A model generated the notes under the pieces. It did no database searches, was not told where the DNA came from, and saw only the letters and a list, made by a program, of their open reading frames with translations. A DNA stretch of 64,000 nt, from assembly GCA_964604955.1 (NCBI GenBank), contig CAZSBE010000002.1:3032-67031 (forward strand). The letters are read 5' to 3'. The stretch comes from JALGWA01 sp964604955 (GTDB lineage: Bacteria; Arandabacterota; Arandabacteria; Arandabacterales; JALGWA01). Both the position numbers and the translations under genes were made by a program. This document shows, one piece after another, positions 16,535 to 24,226 of the stretch (the stretch's first letter is position 1; each line of letters starts with the position of its first letter).

Positions 16535-17398
16535 ATGCCCGCTATGGTAAGACCGATACGCATTGAAGCCCCGGGAGGTGTCTACCACATCACTTCACGG
16601 GGAAACGCCAAACAGACGATCTTCCGGGACGCAGTGGATTACCGGTGTTTCTTCTCCATCCTGGGGGATGTCGCCGGCGACTGCGGGTGGCAGTGTTACG
16701 CCTATTGCCTCATGCCGAATCACTACCACCTGGTGCTGATGACACCCAGCGGAGCGCTCTCGAGGGGGATGCGGCAGATCAACGGGGTATACGCGCAGAG
16801 GTTCCATTGCCGCCATGCTTCCGTCGGCCACGTCTTCCAGGGAAGGTTCAAGTCCATTCTCGTCGACAGGGAGGCGTACCTGCTTGAAGTGTGCCGCTAC
16901 GTCGTGCTCAACCCGGTGAGAGCGGGTCTTGTTCGAGAATGCGGCGACTGGCGCTGGTCCAGCTATCTTGCCACGTTGGGACGCGACCCGAAGCCCTCGT
17001 TCCTGGCCAGCGAATGGCTGCTCGGACAGTTCGCCAGGTCTCCGGCGAGGGCGCGGACCGCATTCGTCAGATTCGTGGAGGACGGCCTCAAGGCCACCAG
17101 CCCGTTGGAGAACATCCGGGGAGGTGTCTTTCTGGGAAACGAGGCCTTTGTGTCCGGTTTCTCGGCGCAACTTGCCCGCAAGAGGGCCGAGCGCGACTTT
17201 CCCCGTGTGCAGCGCCACGCGGACCGGCCGCCGCTCTCGGAGATACTGCGCGCGACGGGGGGAAGCCCCCGGACAGGCCGGCAGATCGCGGAGGCGCGGG
17301 AGCGCTGGGGCTACACCATCACGGAGATTGCGCGGTATCTTCATCTGCACCGGAACACGGTCGCGGCTCTCGCAAGAAGAGCGGGCGAGCAGGACTGA
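16535..17398 (+). CDS. REP-associated tyrosine (Y1/IS200-like) transposase, RAYT
   Basis: A 287-residue Y1 transposase. The HUH motif is His63-x-His65 in MPNHYHLVLM, the candidate catalytic tyrosine is Tyr86 in INGVYAQRFH, and the RAYT-typical GHVFQGRFKSILVD and YVVLNPVRAGLV follow. The C-terminal ~60 residues carry a helix-turn-helix (WGYTITEIARYLHLHRNTVAAL), seen in several RAYT groups. It is bracketed by inverted copies of the same repeat (loci A and B), the usual RAYT-REP layout, so the protein is the likely mobiliser of the six repeat loci here. It is the only plus-strand gene in the first 63 kb and appears intact. Confidence 0.93.
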   Translation: MPAMVRPIRIEAPGGVYHITSRGNAKQTIFRDAVDYRCFFSILGDVAGDCGWQCYAYCLMPNHYHLVLMTPSGALSRGMRQINGVYAQRFHCRHASVGHVFQGRFKSILVDREAYLLEVCRYVVLNPVRAGLVRECGDWRWSSYLATLGRDPKPSFLASEWLLGQFARSPARARTAFVRFVEDGLKATSPLENIRGGVFLGNEAFVSGFSAQLARKRAERDFPRVQRHADRPPLSEILRATGGSPRTGRQIAEARERWGYTITEIARYLHLHRNTVAALARRAGEQD

Positions 17399-17415
17399 CC
17401 CGGAGCAGCCCGGGC

Positions 17416-17452
17416 TTGTGCATTTTAAGACCTGACCCCGGGGTCTGACCCC
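17416..17452 (-). repeat. REP-like element, one full and one partial copy (locus B)
   Basis: A full 24-bp copy in minus orientation at 17416-17439, then a partial unit GGGGTCTGACCCC at 17440-17452. Together they form the palindrome GACCCCGGGGTC. It lies just downstream of the RAYT gene, inverted relative to locus A, and its minus-strand reading supplies the end of gpmA. Confidence 0.88.
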
Positions 17453-18195
17453 GTGGGCCCGGCCTGGTCCGCGACAGACCGTTTGGCGCGCTCGACATCT
17501 TCCGGGTCACCGAGATAGCGGGACCTCAACGGCTTGAGTCCGTCGTCGAGTTCGTAGACGAGCGGTATGCCTGTCGGTATGTTCAGCCGTACGATCTCAT
17601 CATCGGAGAGGCCGTCGAGGTACTTGACGAGCGCCCGCAGGCTGTTCCCATGGGCGGAGATGATGGCGCGGCGGCCCGACTCGATCGCCGGGGCTATCGC
17701 CTCGTGCCAGTAGGGAAGAAAACGCGCGACGGTATCCGCCAGGCTCTCGGTCAGCGGTATGTCACTTTCATTCATGTCTCTGTAGCGCGGATCGTGCCCG
17801 GGATACCGCGGGTCCGATTTATCCAGGGGCGGCGGCTTCACGTCATAGCTGCGTCTCCACTCCATTACCTTTTCTGCGCCGAACTTCGCGGCCGTCTCGG
17901 CCTTGTTGAGGCCCTGGAGCGCGCCGTAATGCCGCTCGTTGAGTCTCCAGGACTTCTCCACCGGTATGTGCAGCAGCCCCATCTCCTCGAGCACGATGTC
18001 GAGGGTGTGTATGGCCCGTTTCAGAACTGAAGTGAAGGCGATGTCGAAAACGTAGCCTTCCTGTGAAAGGAGAGCCGCGGCTTTGTGGGCTTCCTCCACG
18101 CCCCTCGCCGAAAGGCCGACGTCGGTCCAGCCCGTGAACCTGTTCTCCTTATTCCAGGTGCTTTCACCATGTCTCAAGAGCACGAGTCTGTGCAT
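17425..18195 (-). CDS. gpmA: 2,3-bisphosphoglycerate-dependent phosphoglycerate mutase
   Basis: A 256-residue dPGM that interconverts 3- and 2-phosphoglycerate. Catalytic motifs are present: LRHGESTWN with the phospho-histidine, RFTGWTDVGLS, the acid ERHYGALQGLNK, and SAHGNSLRALVKYLD. It follows the class I aldolase by one base, an operon of glycolytic enzymes. The natural C terminus probably ended around SVADQA; the following residues, ending in GVRS and a TAA, are read from the repeat at locus B, so insertion of the element has replaced the original stop. The tail is unlikely to touch the catalytic core. Confidence 0.94.
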   Translation of the reverse strand: MHRLVLLRHGESTWNKENRFTGWTDVGLSARGVEEAHKAAALLSQEGYVFDIAFTSVLKRAIHTLDIVLEEMGLLHIPVEKSWRLNERHYGALQGLNKAETAAKFGAEKVMEWRRSYDVKPPPLDKSDPRYPGHDPRYRDMNESDIPLTESLADTVARFLPYWHEAIAPAIESGRRAIISAHGNSLRALVKYLDGLSDDEIVRLNIPTGIPLVYELDDGLKPLRSRYLGDPEDVERAKRSVADQAGPTGSDPGVRS

Positions 18196-18196
18196 A

Positions 18197-19246
18197 TTAC
18201 GCTATCGTCACCTCGTTCGAGAGATATACATCCTGTATGGCATTGAGGATCGCAATGCCGTCCGCCATCGGTTTTTGAAACGCCTTCCTCCCGGAGATAA
18301 GACCCATCCCTCCCGCGCGCTTGTTGATGACTGCTGTCCTCACCGCCTGGGCCATGTCGTTCTCGCCGGACGCGCCGCCGGAGTTTATGAGTCCCACCCT
18401 GCCCATGTAACAGTTCGCCACCTGGTAGCGCGTGAGGTCGATTGGATGGTCGCTCGTCAGCTCCGTATAGACCTTCTCATGGGTCTTGCCGAAGCCGACC
18501 GCCGTGAAGCCGCCGTTGTTCTCGGGCTGCTTCTGCTTGACGATGTCGGCCTCTATGGTCGCGGCGAGATGGTTGGCCTGGCCTGTAAGGTCGGCGGCCA
18601 GGTGATAGTCCTTGTCCTTTTTGAACGCTGGGTTCCGGAGATATGCCCAGAGTATGGTCATCATGCCGAGCTCATGGGCGTATTCAAAAGATTCCGATAT
18701 CTCGACGATCTGCCGGTTACTCTCCGCCGACCCATAGTATATAGTAGCCCCGACAGCGACCGCTCCCATATCGAAAGCCTGGTCCACGCTCGCAAACAGG
18801 ATCTGGTCGTGTTTGTTGGGATAGGTCAGGAGCTCATTGTGGTTGATCTTGAGTATGAACGGGATTCTGTGGGCATACTTGCGCGCCACCGAGCCGAGAA
18901 CCCCGAGGGTCGAGGCCACGCCGTTACAGCCGCCTTCAATTGCTAACCTTACAATGTTCTCGGGATCGAAGTACATTGGATTCGGGGCGAAGGACGCGCC
19001 CGCCGTATGTTCGATGCCCTGGTCGACCGGCAGGATGGAGACGTATCCGGTGCCGGCGAGCCTTCCGGTGCCGGCGAGCGCATGCATGCTGCGCATCACC
19101 TGAATCGGTCGGTCCGACTCCCTGACGACGCGGTCGATGAAGTCGCCGCCAGGAAGATGGAGGTTCTCCCTGGGGATTGTCTCACATTTGTGGCCCAGCA
19201 GGTAGTCGGCCTCCGGGCCCAGAAGCTTGCGTATCTCAGTTGCCAT
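18197..19246 (-). CDS. fbaB: Class I fructose-bisphosphate aldolase (DhnA/FbaB type)
   Basis: A 349-residue archaeal-type class I aldolase that cleaves fructose-1,6-bisphosphate by a Schiff base. Recognisable segments are SILPVDQGIEHTAG, GGCNGVASTLG, PFILKINHNELL, and the phosphate-binding end INKRAGGMGLISGRKAFQ. The start ATG has AGGAGG upstream. It sits between a SagB-like oxidoreductase (20 bases upstream) and gpmA (one base downstream), so the three are probably co-transcribed with sdhAB. Confidence 0.93.
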   Translation of the reverse strand: MATEIRKLLGPEADYLLGHKCETIPRENLHLPGGDFIDRVVRESDRPIQVMRSMHALAGTGRLAGTGYVSILPVDQGIEHTAGASFAPNPMYFDPENIVRLAIEGGCNGVASTLGVLGSVARKYAHRIPFILKINHNELLTYPNKHDQILFASVDQAFDMGAVAVGATIYYGSAESNRQIVEISESFEYAHELGMMTILWAYLRNPAFKKDKDYHLAADLTGQANHLAATIEADIVKQKQPENNGGFTAVGFGKTHEKVYTELTSDHPIDLTRYQVANCYMGRVGLINSGGASGENDMAQAVRTAVINKRAGGMGLISGRKAFQKPMADGIAILNAIQDVYLSNEVTIA

Positions 19247-19266
19247 CTCAAAACCTCCTCAGGCGG

Positions 19267-20001
19267 CTAGCCCAGGTGGGGCTTGCCGACAACGCTCATG
19301 TAAACCACACTCTCTTCGGCCCCGTCCACGCCGATTATCTTATTCACCTCTTCGTCGAAGAGCGCGCCGATCTGGCACGAGCCCAGGCCGATCGCCGTCG
19401 CGGCCAGCGCCAGGTTCTCGCCGATGTGACCGGCATCGAGATATATGTATCTGTATGCGCGCTGCCCGTACTTCCACCTGGACCTCTGGAATATGCCCGT
19501 CCAGACTAGGATGGCCGCCGCCTCCATGCACATCTTCTGGCCCAGCGCGGCGATGGCGATCTCGCTCGAGAAGTCCCCCTCGCTGATGGCCTCCAGGCAG
19601 TGCTCCTTCACCGAGTAGTGGTAGACACCGGCCGGTATTCCCTCGACCCTGTTCACCACGACATATGTCTCAATCGGATAGAGCGCGCCCGCCGACGGCG
19701 CAGTCCGAAACTCGGAGCCCCGCTCGGTCCTCCGCACTCCGGTCGACGCCCAGAGCAGGTATGAGAGGTCGTCGGGCGTGAGCGGGTCCTTCGCGTAGTG
19801 CCTTATGCTCTTGCGCTTGAGCAGAGCTTCATCCAGGGGCAGGGTCTCCCTCTTGCTCTTGCAGGCGAGTTCGATTCTCGGGGCATCCGGGTACTCTTTG
19901 TAGACTTCGGGCTTCGAGGCCCAGTCGAGCCCGCCGCCGGGCATCCTGTCGCGATGGTACTTGGTCTTCTCCTGAAACTCGTCCCCTACGCGTTCGGTCA
20001 T
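19267..20001 (-). CDS. SagB/nitroreductase family oxidoreductase
   Basis: A 244-residue flavin-dependent oxidoreductase of the SagB-like nitroreductase subgroup: RKSIRHYAKDPLTPDDLSYL near residue 63, TAPSAGALYPIETYVVVN in the FMN-binding core, and YLDAGHIGENLALAATAIGL in the C-terminal half. SagB proteins that act in RiPP maturation have YcaO partners, and none is visible here, so a stand-alone reductase is likely. GAGGTG precedes the ATG; the REP pair at locus C lies directly upstream, between this gene and sdhB. Substrate unknown. Confidence 0.85.
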   Translation of the reverse strand: MTERVGDEFQEKTKYHRDRMPGGGLDWASKPEVYKEYPDAPRIELACKSKRETLPLDEALLKRKSIRHYAKDPLTPDDLSYLLWASTGVRRTERGSEFRTAPSAGALYPIETYVVVNRVEGIPAGVYHYSVKEHCLEAISEGDFSSEIAIAALGQKMCMEAAAILVWTGIFQRSRWKYGQRAYRYIYLDAGHIGENLALAATAIGLGSCQIGALFDEEVNKIIGVDGAEESVVYMSVVGKPHLG

Positions 20002-20032
20002 TTCAAATCACCTCGTCTGGTTCCGGATGGCG

Positions 20033-20081
20033 TTGTGCATTTCAAGACCTGACCCCGTTGTGCATTTCAAGACCTGACCCC
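20033..20081 (-). repeat. REP-like element, two tandem copies (locus C)
   Basis: Two identical minus-orientation copies (20033-20056 and 20058-20081) separated by one base. They lie between sdhB and the nitroreductase gene. The copy next to sdhB encodes the last residues and TGA stop of sdhB. Confidence 0.9.
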
Positions 20082-20849
20082 GTCGGGGGCTTTGCCGGCG
20101 TCGGATATCTCCCGGCGCGCGGCGCCTATCGCCATGTTCGGTGGAACCTGCTTGGGGCAGACCTTCTTGCAGTTGGTATGGAATCGACAACTCCACCAGC
20201 CCCCCCGGTCGTTGGCGAGCATGAGCCGGGCATCGTCATCCGGCTCCCTGGTGTCGATGTGAAACCTGTAGAGCTTGGCGAGCGCGGCGGGGCCCATGTA
20301 GCCGGGATCCTCCGCGTTCACCGGGCATGCACCGAAGCACGCGGCGCACAGAATACAGTTGGTGTAGGGCTCGAGCGCGCGCACGGCCGCCGGGTCCATA
20401 AGGTACTCGCCCTCGCCCGGCCCGCGCGCGGGCTTGAGAACCGGCTCCACGGCGCGGTAGTATTCGAAGAACCGGGTCATGTCCACGACAAGGTCCTTGA
20501 TGACCGGAAGATGCGGAAGGGGTTCGATGAGGACCTCGCTCTCCGGGTCCCACTCGACCTTCGCTTCGAGCGCGGCATATGGCTTCAGGTCCACCTCTGC
20601 GGCGCCGGCAAGCAGCACCTCGACCTGCGTGCGGCAGGCGAGCCGCGGCACCCTGTTAATCAGCATGGCGCAGTTGCCGCAGACGGCCCCGCGGCAGGAA
20701 TATCTCAGTGAGAGTGAGTCGTCGATCTCGTCCTGAACCTGAAAGAGGGCGCCCAGCACGGACATGCCCGGCCGGGGCTCGATCTCGAAGGTATCGTAAC
20801 GGCTCTTCCCCTCATCGGGGTCGAAACGGCGGATCTTGAGGATTATCAT
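20067..20849 (-). CDS. sdhB: Succinate dehydrogenase/fumarate reductase iron-sulfur subunit
   Basis: A 260-residue three-cluster iron-sulfur subunit. [2Fe-2S]: CRGAVCGNC with distal LAC. [4Fe-4S]: CILCAACFGACP. [3Fe-4S]: CRFHTNCKKVCP. It passes electrons between SdhA and a membrane anchor. Its ATG overlaps the sdhA stop by one base. The C terminus ends in PDGVRS and a TGA read from the REP copy at locus C, so the original terminus has been replaced. No membrane-anchor subunit (SdhC/D) gene is adjacent. Confidence 0.94.
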   Translation of the reverse strand: MIILKIRRFDPDEGKSRYDTFEIEPRPGMSVLGALFQVQDEIDDSLSLRYSCRGAVCGNCAMLINRVPRLACRTQVEVLLAGAAEVDLKPYAALEAKVEWDPESEVLIEPLPHLPVIKDLVVDMTRFFEYYRAVEPVLKPARGPGEGEYLMDPAAVRALEPYTNCILCAACFGACPVNAEDPGYMGPAALAKLYRFHIDTREPDDDARLMLANDRGGWWSCRFHTNCKKVCPKQVPPNMAIGAARREISDAGKAPDGVRS

Positions 20850-22558
20850 CAGTAGACACGCTCCTTCACCGGGAACCTTCCGAGCCTGACGGGCGCGTAC
20901 TCGAGTTCGGCCTGCCCGTCGCGGAGATAGGTCATGGTGTGCACGAGGAAGTTCACGTCGTCGCGCCCGGGGTAGTCATCACGTGCGTGCGCGCCGCGGC
21001 TCTCTTCTCTGGCAAGCGCGCCCATCGCCACGACCTCACCGATTTCCATCATGGCCTGGAGCTCCAGAGCGTATACAAGCGCCTGGTTGAAGACCCGGGA
21101 CTTGCTGTCGATATAGACTTTTCTGCATCGCTCCTTGAGGTCCCGCACCTCCGCCAGGCCCTTCTCCATCTTCGCCCCGCTCCGGTACACGCCGAAGTTC
21201 TCGAACAGGGTATTCCTGATAGCCGCCCTGAGTCCGGCGACGTGTTCGCCCCCGCGTCGGCCCAGAAGCTCGTCAATCCGGGAGCGTTCACCCGCGACCT
21301 TCGCCTTCGCGGCCTCCCCGGAGGGCGCCCCGGCTTGCGCGCAGGCCGCTGCCATCGCCGCCCCGGAGAGCTTCCCGAAGACCACGGTCTCGAGAAGCGA
21401 GTTTCCCCCGAGGCGGTTGGAGCCGTGGACACTCACGCATGCGCATTCGCCGCCAGCGTATAGCCCTGGAATCGCAGTCGCTCCGTCGTTACCGCAGGCC
21501 ACACCGCCCATGGAGTAGTGCTGGCCGGGCTGGACGGGAATGGGCGAGGCGACCGGGTCGACTCCCGCGAAGTCCAGTGCGATCTGCCGTATGCCCGGCA
21601 GCCGCTCGGTGATCTTCTCGCGCCCCAGATGCGTGAGGTCGAGATGAACGTATTCGTCTTCGAATCCCCGGCCCTCGTTTACTTCGGTCTGTATCGCCCT
21701 CGCCACGATGTCGCGCGGCGCGAGTTCCATGGCCTCGGGGGCATAGTCCCTCATGAAGCGTTCGTGCCTGTTGTTGTAAAGGTAGCCGCCTTCGCCCCTC
21801 GCGCCCTCCGTGATGAGGATATTGGTGCCGAAGAGCGTGGTCGGATGGAATTGAATGAACTCCATGTCCTTCAGCGGCACGCCGGCGCGGAAGGCCAGCG
21901 CCGCGCCGTCGCCGGTGTTAATCAGGGCGTTGGTCGAGCGCGCGAAAAGGCGGCCGTAGCCTCCCGTGGCCAGGAGCACGGCCTTCGCCCGGAAACCGTG
22001 CAGCGTCCCGTCGGCGATGTTCATGGCCACGAGGCCGGTGCACCTCCCGTCTTCCAGCACAAGCGATGTAGCGAAGTACTCGTCATAGTACGTGATGTCC
22101 ACCGCCGTCAGTTGCTCGTAAAGGGTGTGGAGAAGGTTCCGGCCGGTGCGGTCCGCGGCATAACAGGTACGGGGGAACCCGGCTCCCCCGAACGGGCGCT
22201 GGGCGATCCGGCCGTCGTCGAAGCGCGAGAAGACGGTGCCCATGTGCTCCATCTCGATTACTGCGCCCGGGGCCTCCCTCGTCATTATCTCCACAGAGTC
22301 CTGGTCGGCGAGATAGTCCGAGCCCTTCACGGTATCGAAGGCGTGGAGTTCCCAGGAGTCGTCCTCGCCCCCGGGGGAGTTGGCCAGCGATGCGTTGATG
22401 CCTCCTTGGGCGGCGACCGAGTGGGACCGAAGCGGATGCACTTTGGACACGACCGCTACTGAGCAACCGCCTCTTGCTGCTTCTAGGGCCGCCCTCAGTC
22501 CGGTCAGCCCTCCGCCGACTGTGATCACATCGTAAGAGTGCAGCGTATGGTCATTCAT
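20849..22558 (-). CDS. sdhA: Succinate dehydrogenase/fumarate reductase flavoprotein subunit
   Basis: About 569 residues. FAD-binding GGGLTGLRAALEAARGG is near the start, the covalent-flavin histidine lies in RSHSVAAQGGIN, and active-site segments include QFHPTTLFG, ITEGARGEGGYL and SMGGVACGNDG, followed by the C-terminal arginine-rich helix region. The start is the ATG at 22556-22558, with GGAG upstream, rather than the earlier in-frame ATG. A TTGACC-17-TATGAA promoter lies upstream. It oxidises succinate or reduces fumarate; direction cannot be told from sequence. Confidence 0.95.
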   Translation of the reverse strand: MNDHTLHSYDVITVGGGLTGLRAALEAARGGCSVAVVSKVHPLRSHSVAAQGGINASLANSPGGEDDSWELHAFDTVKGSDYLADQDSVEIMTREAPGAVIEMEHMGTVFSRFDDGRIAQRPFGGAGFPRTCYAADRTGRNLLHTLYEQLTAVDITYYDEYFATSLVLEDGRCTGLVAMNIADGTLHGFRAKAVLLATGGYGRLFARSTNALINTGDGAALAFRAGVPLKDMEFIQFHPTTLFGTNILITEGARGEGGYLYNNRHERFMRDYAPEAMELAPRDIVARAIQTEVNEGRGFEDEYVHLDLTHLGREKITERLPGIRQIALDFAGVDPVASPIPVQPGQHYSMGGVACGNDGATAIPGLYAGGECACVSVHGSNRLGGNSLLETVVFGKLSGAAMAAACAQAGAPSGEAAKAKVAGERSRIDELLGRRGGEHVAGLRAAIRNTLFENFGVYRSGAKMEKGLAEVRDLKERCRKVYIDSKSRVFNQALVYALELQAMMEIGEVVAMGALAREESRGAHARDDYPGRDDVNFLVHTMTYLRDGQAELEYAPVRLGRFPVKERVY

Positions 22559-22656
22559 GTCGTCCCACTCCACATGAGTATTCGGGTGTCACAGGATCCG
22601 CGCGGTTCTCCCCTTTGGATGACGGCAAGGGGCAGCAGGTTCCCACGCGTGGTCGA

Positions 22657-22685
22657 TTCATATCACCCGGTCGCCGCGAGGTCAA
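22657..22685 (-). promoter_or_regulatory. Sigma-70 promoter of the sdhAB unit
   Basis: Minus strand TTGACC, 17-base spacer, TATGAA (-10 at 22657-22662), about 100 bases before sdhA and just downstream of the triple REP array. Confidence 0.65.
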
Positions 22686-22719
22686 GAACGGGAGCCGGCG
22701 GACGGAAAGAGGGGCCAGG

Positions 22720-22788
22720 TGTGCAATTCAAGACCTGACCCCTGTGCAATTCAAGACCTGACCCCTGTGCAATTCAAGACCTGACCCC
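22720..22788 (-). repeat. REP-like element, three perfect tandem 23-bp copies (locus D)
   Basis: Copies at 22720-22742, 22743-22765 and 22766-22788 are identical to each other, abutting and in minus orientation. They differ from the other loci by having AATTGCACA instead of AAATGCACA, so this locus amplified locally from a variant unit. It lies between the cytochrome c gene and the sdhA promoter. Confidence 0.92.
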
Positions 22789-22795
22789 ATCCGGG

Positions 22796-23236
22796 CTACT
22801 TTGTTTTCTCCACCTTGGCCGGCTTCACAGAAGCGCAATATGCGACCAGGTCCGTAAGCCTCTGGTCGTCCCACGCCAGCGCCTGGCCCTTAAGAGGGTT
22901 CGTGATACAGTAATTCACGACCTGATCCAGCGTCATGACCCTCTTGGCCCCCGCCATAAACATGGGGTACTTGGCCCCGAGATTGTCGAACGCCTTCAGG
23001 GTCATGTCGCCCATCTTGGCGTCCTTCATGCCACCGTTCATGTGACAGTCATTGCAGGTCTTCCCCGACGTACCCAGCTTCTTGTCGCTGAAGAGAGCGA
23101 AGCCCCGCTCGACTGACTTCGCCAGCTCAGTCACCGGATCCATCTTTGCCATCTCCTCTTTCTTCTCCTGGGCATAACTCACCACGACACTGCCGACCAT
23201 GACGGCCAGCAATAGGAAGATCACCATCCTGTTCAT
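22796..23236 (-). CDS. Periplasmic single-heme cytochrome c
   Basis: A 146-residue protein with a signal peptide (MNRMVIFLLLAVMVGSVVVS, then YAQEK) and one heme-binding CNDCH at residues 61-65. The distal ligand is probably a methionine in the GDMTLKAF or PMFMAGAK segments. The fold and the ending CITNPLKGQALAWDDQRLTDLVAYC are typical of small class I c-type cytochromes that shuttle electrons in the periplasm. The ATG at 23234-23236 has GGAGGTGA upstream. It lies 84 bases after the membrane cytochrome gene and before sdhA. Confidence 0.88.
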   Translation of the reverse strand: MNRMVIFLLLAVMVGSVVVSYAQEKKEEMAKMDPVTELAKSVERGFALFSDKKLGTSGKTCNDCHMNGGMKDAKMGDMTLKAFDNLGAKYPMFMAGAKRVMTLDQVVNYCITNPLKGQALAWDDQRLTDLVAYCASVKPAKVEKTK

Positions 23237-23320
23237 TTTCGTCACCTCCCTTCACCGAAAAAGTATCGAGTCGAGAGCCCCGGGCTATCTGAATCCTTGA
23301 GCCGGACCCCGAAGCCCCGG

Positions 23321-24079
23321 CTAGAGCGTCTTAAGATACTCGACGAGGTCGGCGGTCTCCTTCCCGGAGAGCGAGTTAAAGGACGGCATCGTGCCGACCG
23401 GTTCCCTGAGCTGGCTTATCACGTTCTCCACGGTGGCCGGCCTGCCGCTCTCCGGAAGCGCGTCCTTCTTTAAGAAGCCCTTCAGGCCGGGCGCATAGCC
23501 GGACTCGTCATTGTCGGTCGCGTGGCATGAGCTGCAGTGAGCCTCGAAAACCAGGCGCCCGGCGGCCGCCTCTCCCAGGGCTGATCCTCCCGCGGCCGTT
23601 CCGACCGCACCCTCACCTGCCGCGCCCTCACCCACCGCGACTTCACCTTCCGCGCCGGCGCCGCCGGAGGCGGCTTCCCGCACGAAGAAATAGCCCGCTG
23701 AAGTGCCTGCGACGACTACGGCCAGCACGAAAGCGATAATGCCCATTGGCGGCACGAAGTTGAGCAGGCCCTTGAACCACCTGACGATCGTTATCTTCAC
23801 CGCCAGCACGCCGATCAGGGCAAGCGCCGCAACGCCGTGCAGGGCGGCGCGATTCGAGATCCGGTCGCCGACACGCGCCACATAATGAATGCAGATGATA
23901 CTGGTTACGATCAGCAGGATTATGAAGATCCACCCCATGGCCCTGTGCAGCCTGCGGAGCGACAGCGGACTCGTTTTGTGCTCCGTCACTCCCATGAGGC
24001 TCAGCATCGCGAGTACGGCCGCGGCGCCCGCAGCCATGAAGACGACCGCGAGAATGGATTTAAGCATGAACATCGACAT
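23321..24079 (-). CDS. Membrane b-type-like cytochrome fused to a C-terminal cytochrome c domain
   Basis: A 252-residue protein. Four hydrophobic segments (about residues 5-28, 48-68, 80-100, 112-133) carry histidines at helix edges (LHRAMGW, CIHYVARV, AALHGVAAL), like small cytochrome b561/DUF-type membrane proteins. A Gly/Ala/Glu-rich linker (138-174) leads to a cytochrome c domain with CSSCH at 182-186 and a likely axial Met in GTMPSFNSLS. The design would pass electrons from the membrane quinone pool to a periplasmic cytochrome such as the next gene. GGAGGTGA precedes the ATG. Exact family unknown. Confidence 0.78.
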   Translation of the reverse strand: MSMFMLKSILAVVFMAAGAAAVLAMLSLMGVTEHKTSPLSLRRLHRAMGWIFIILLIVTSIICIHYVARVGDRISNRAALHGVAALALIGVLAVKITIVRWFKGLLNFVPPMGIIAFVLAVVVAGTSAGYFFVREAASGGAGAEGEVAVGEGAAGEGAVGTAAGGSALGEAAAGRLVFEAHCSSCHATDNDESGYAPGLKGFLKKDALPESGRPATVENVISQLREPVGTMPSFNSLSGKETADLVEYLKTL

Positions 24080-24197
24080 GGGCCCTCACCTCCGTGTCTC
24101 CGGCGGAGTAATCCACTGCTTCCAGTTACTCTCTTGGATGCTCGCCGTGATTATCCGGATGGTAACGTCCCTGAGTGCCAATCGCCCCGCAACCCCA

Positions 24198-24226
24198 GTA
24201 TGAGGCGAGGCCCTGTCAGGAATCAA
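24198..24226 (-). promoter_or_regulatory. Weak promoter candidate for the cytochrome genes
   Basis: Minus strand TTGATT, 17-base spacer, TCATAC. The -35 overlaps the stop codon of the upstream AmrS gene. Only a moderate match. Confidence 0.35.

Noticed and set aside
16382..16588. N-terminal extension of the lamin-tail protein across the repeats
   Set aside because: It would translate two repeat copies and precede a perfectly good signal peptide; the start at the MMMGW cluster is preferred.
22720..22788. Three tandem repeats as a mini CRISPR array
   Set aside because: The units abut without spacers, recur elsewhere in the window in both orientations, and no cas gene is present. They belong to the RAYT-linked repeat family.
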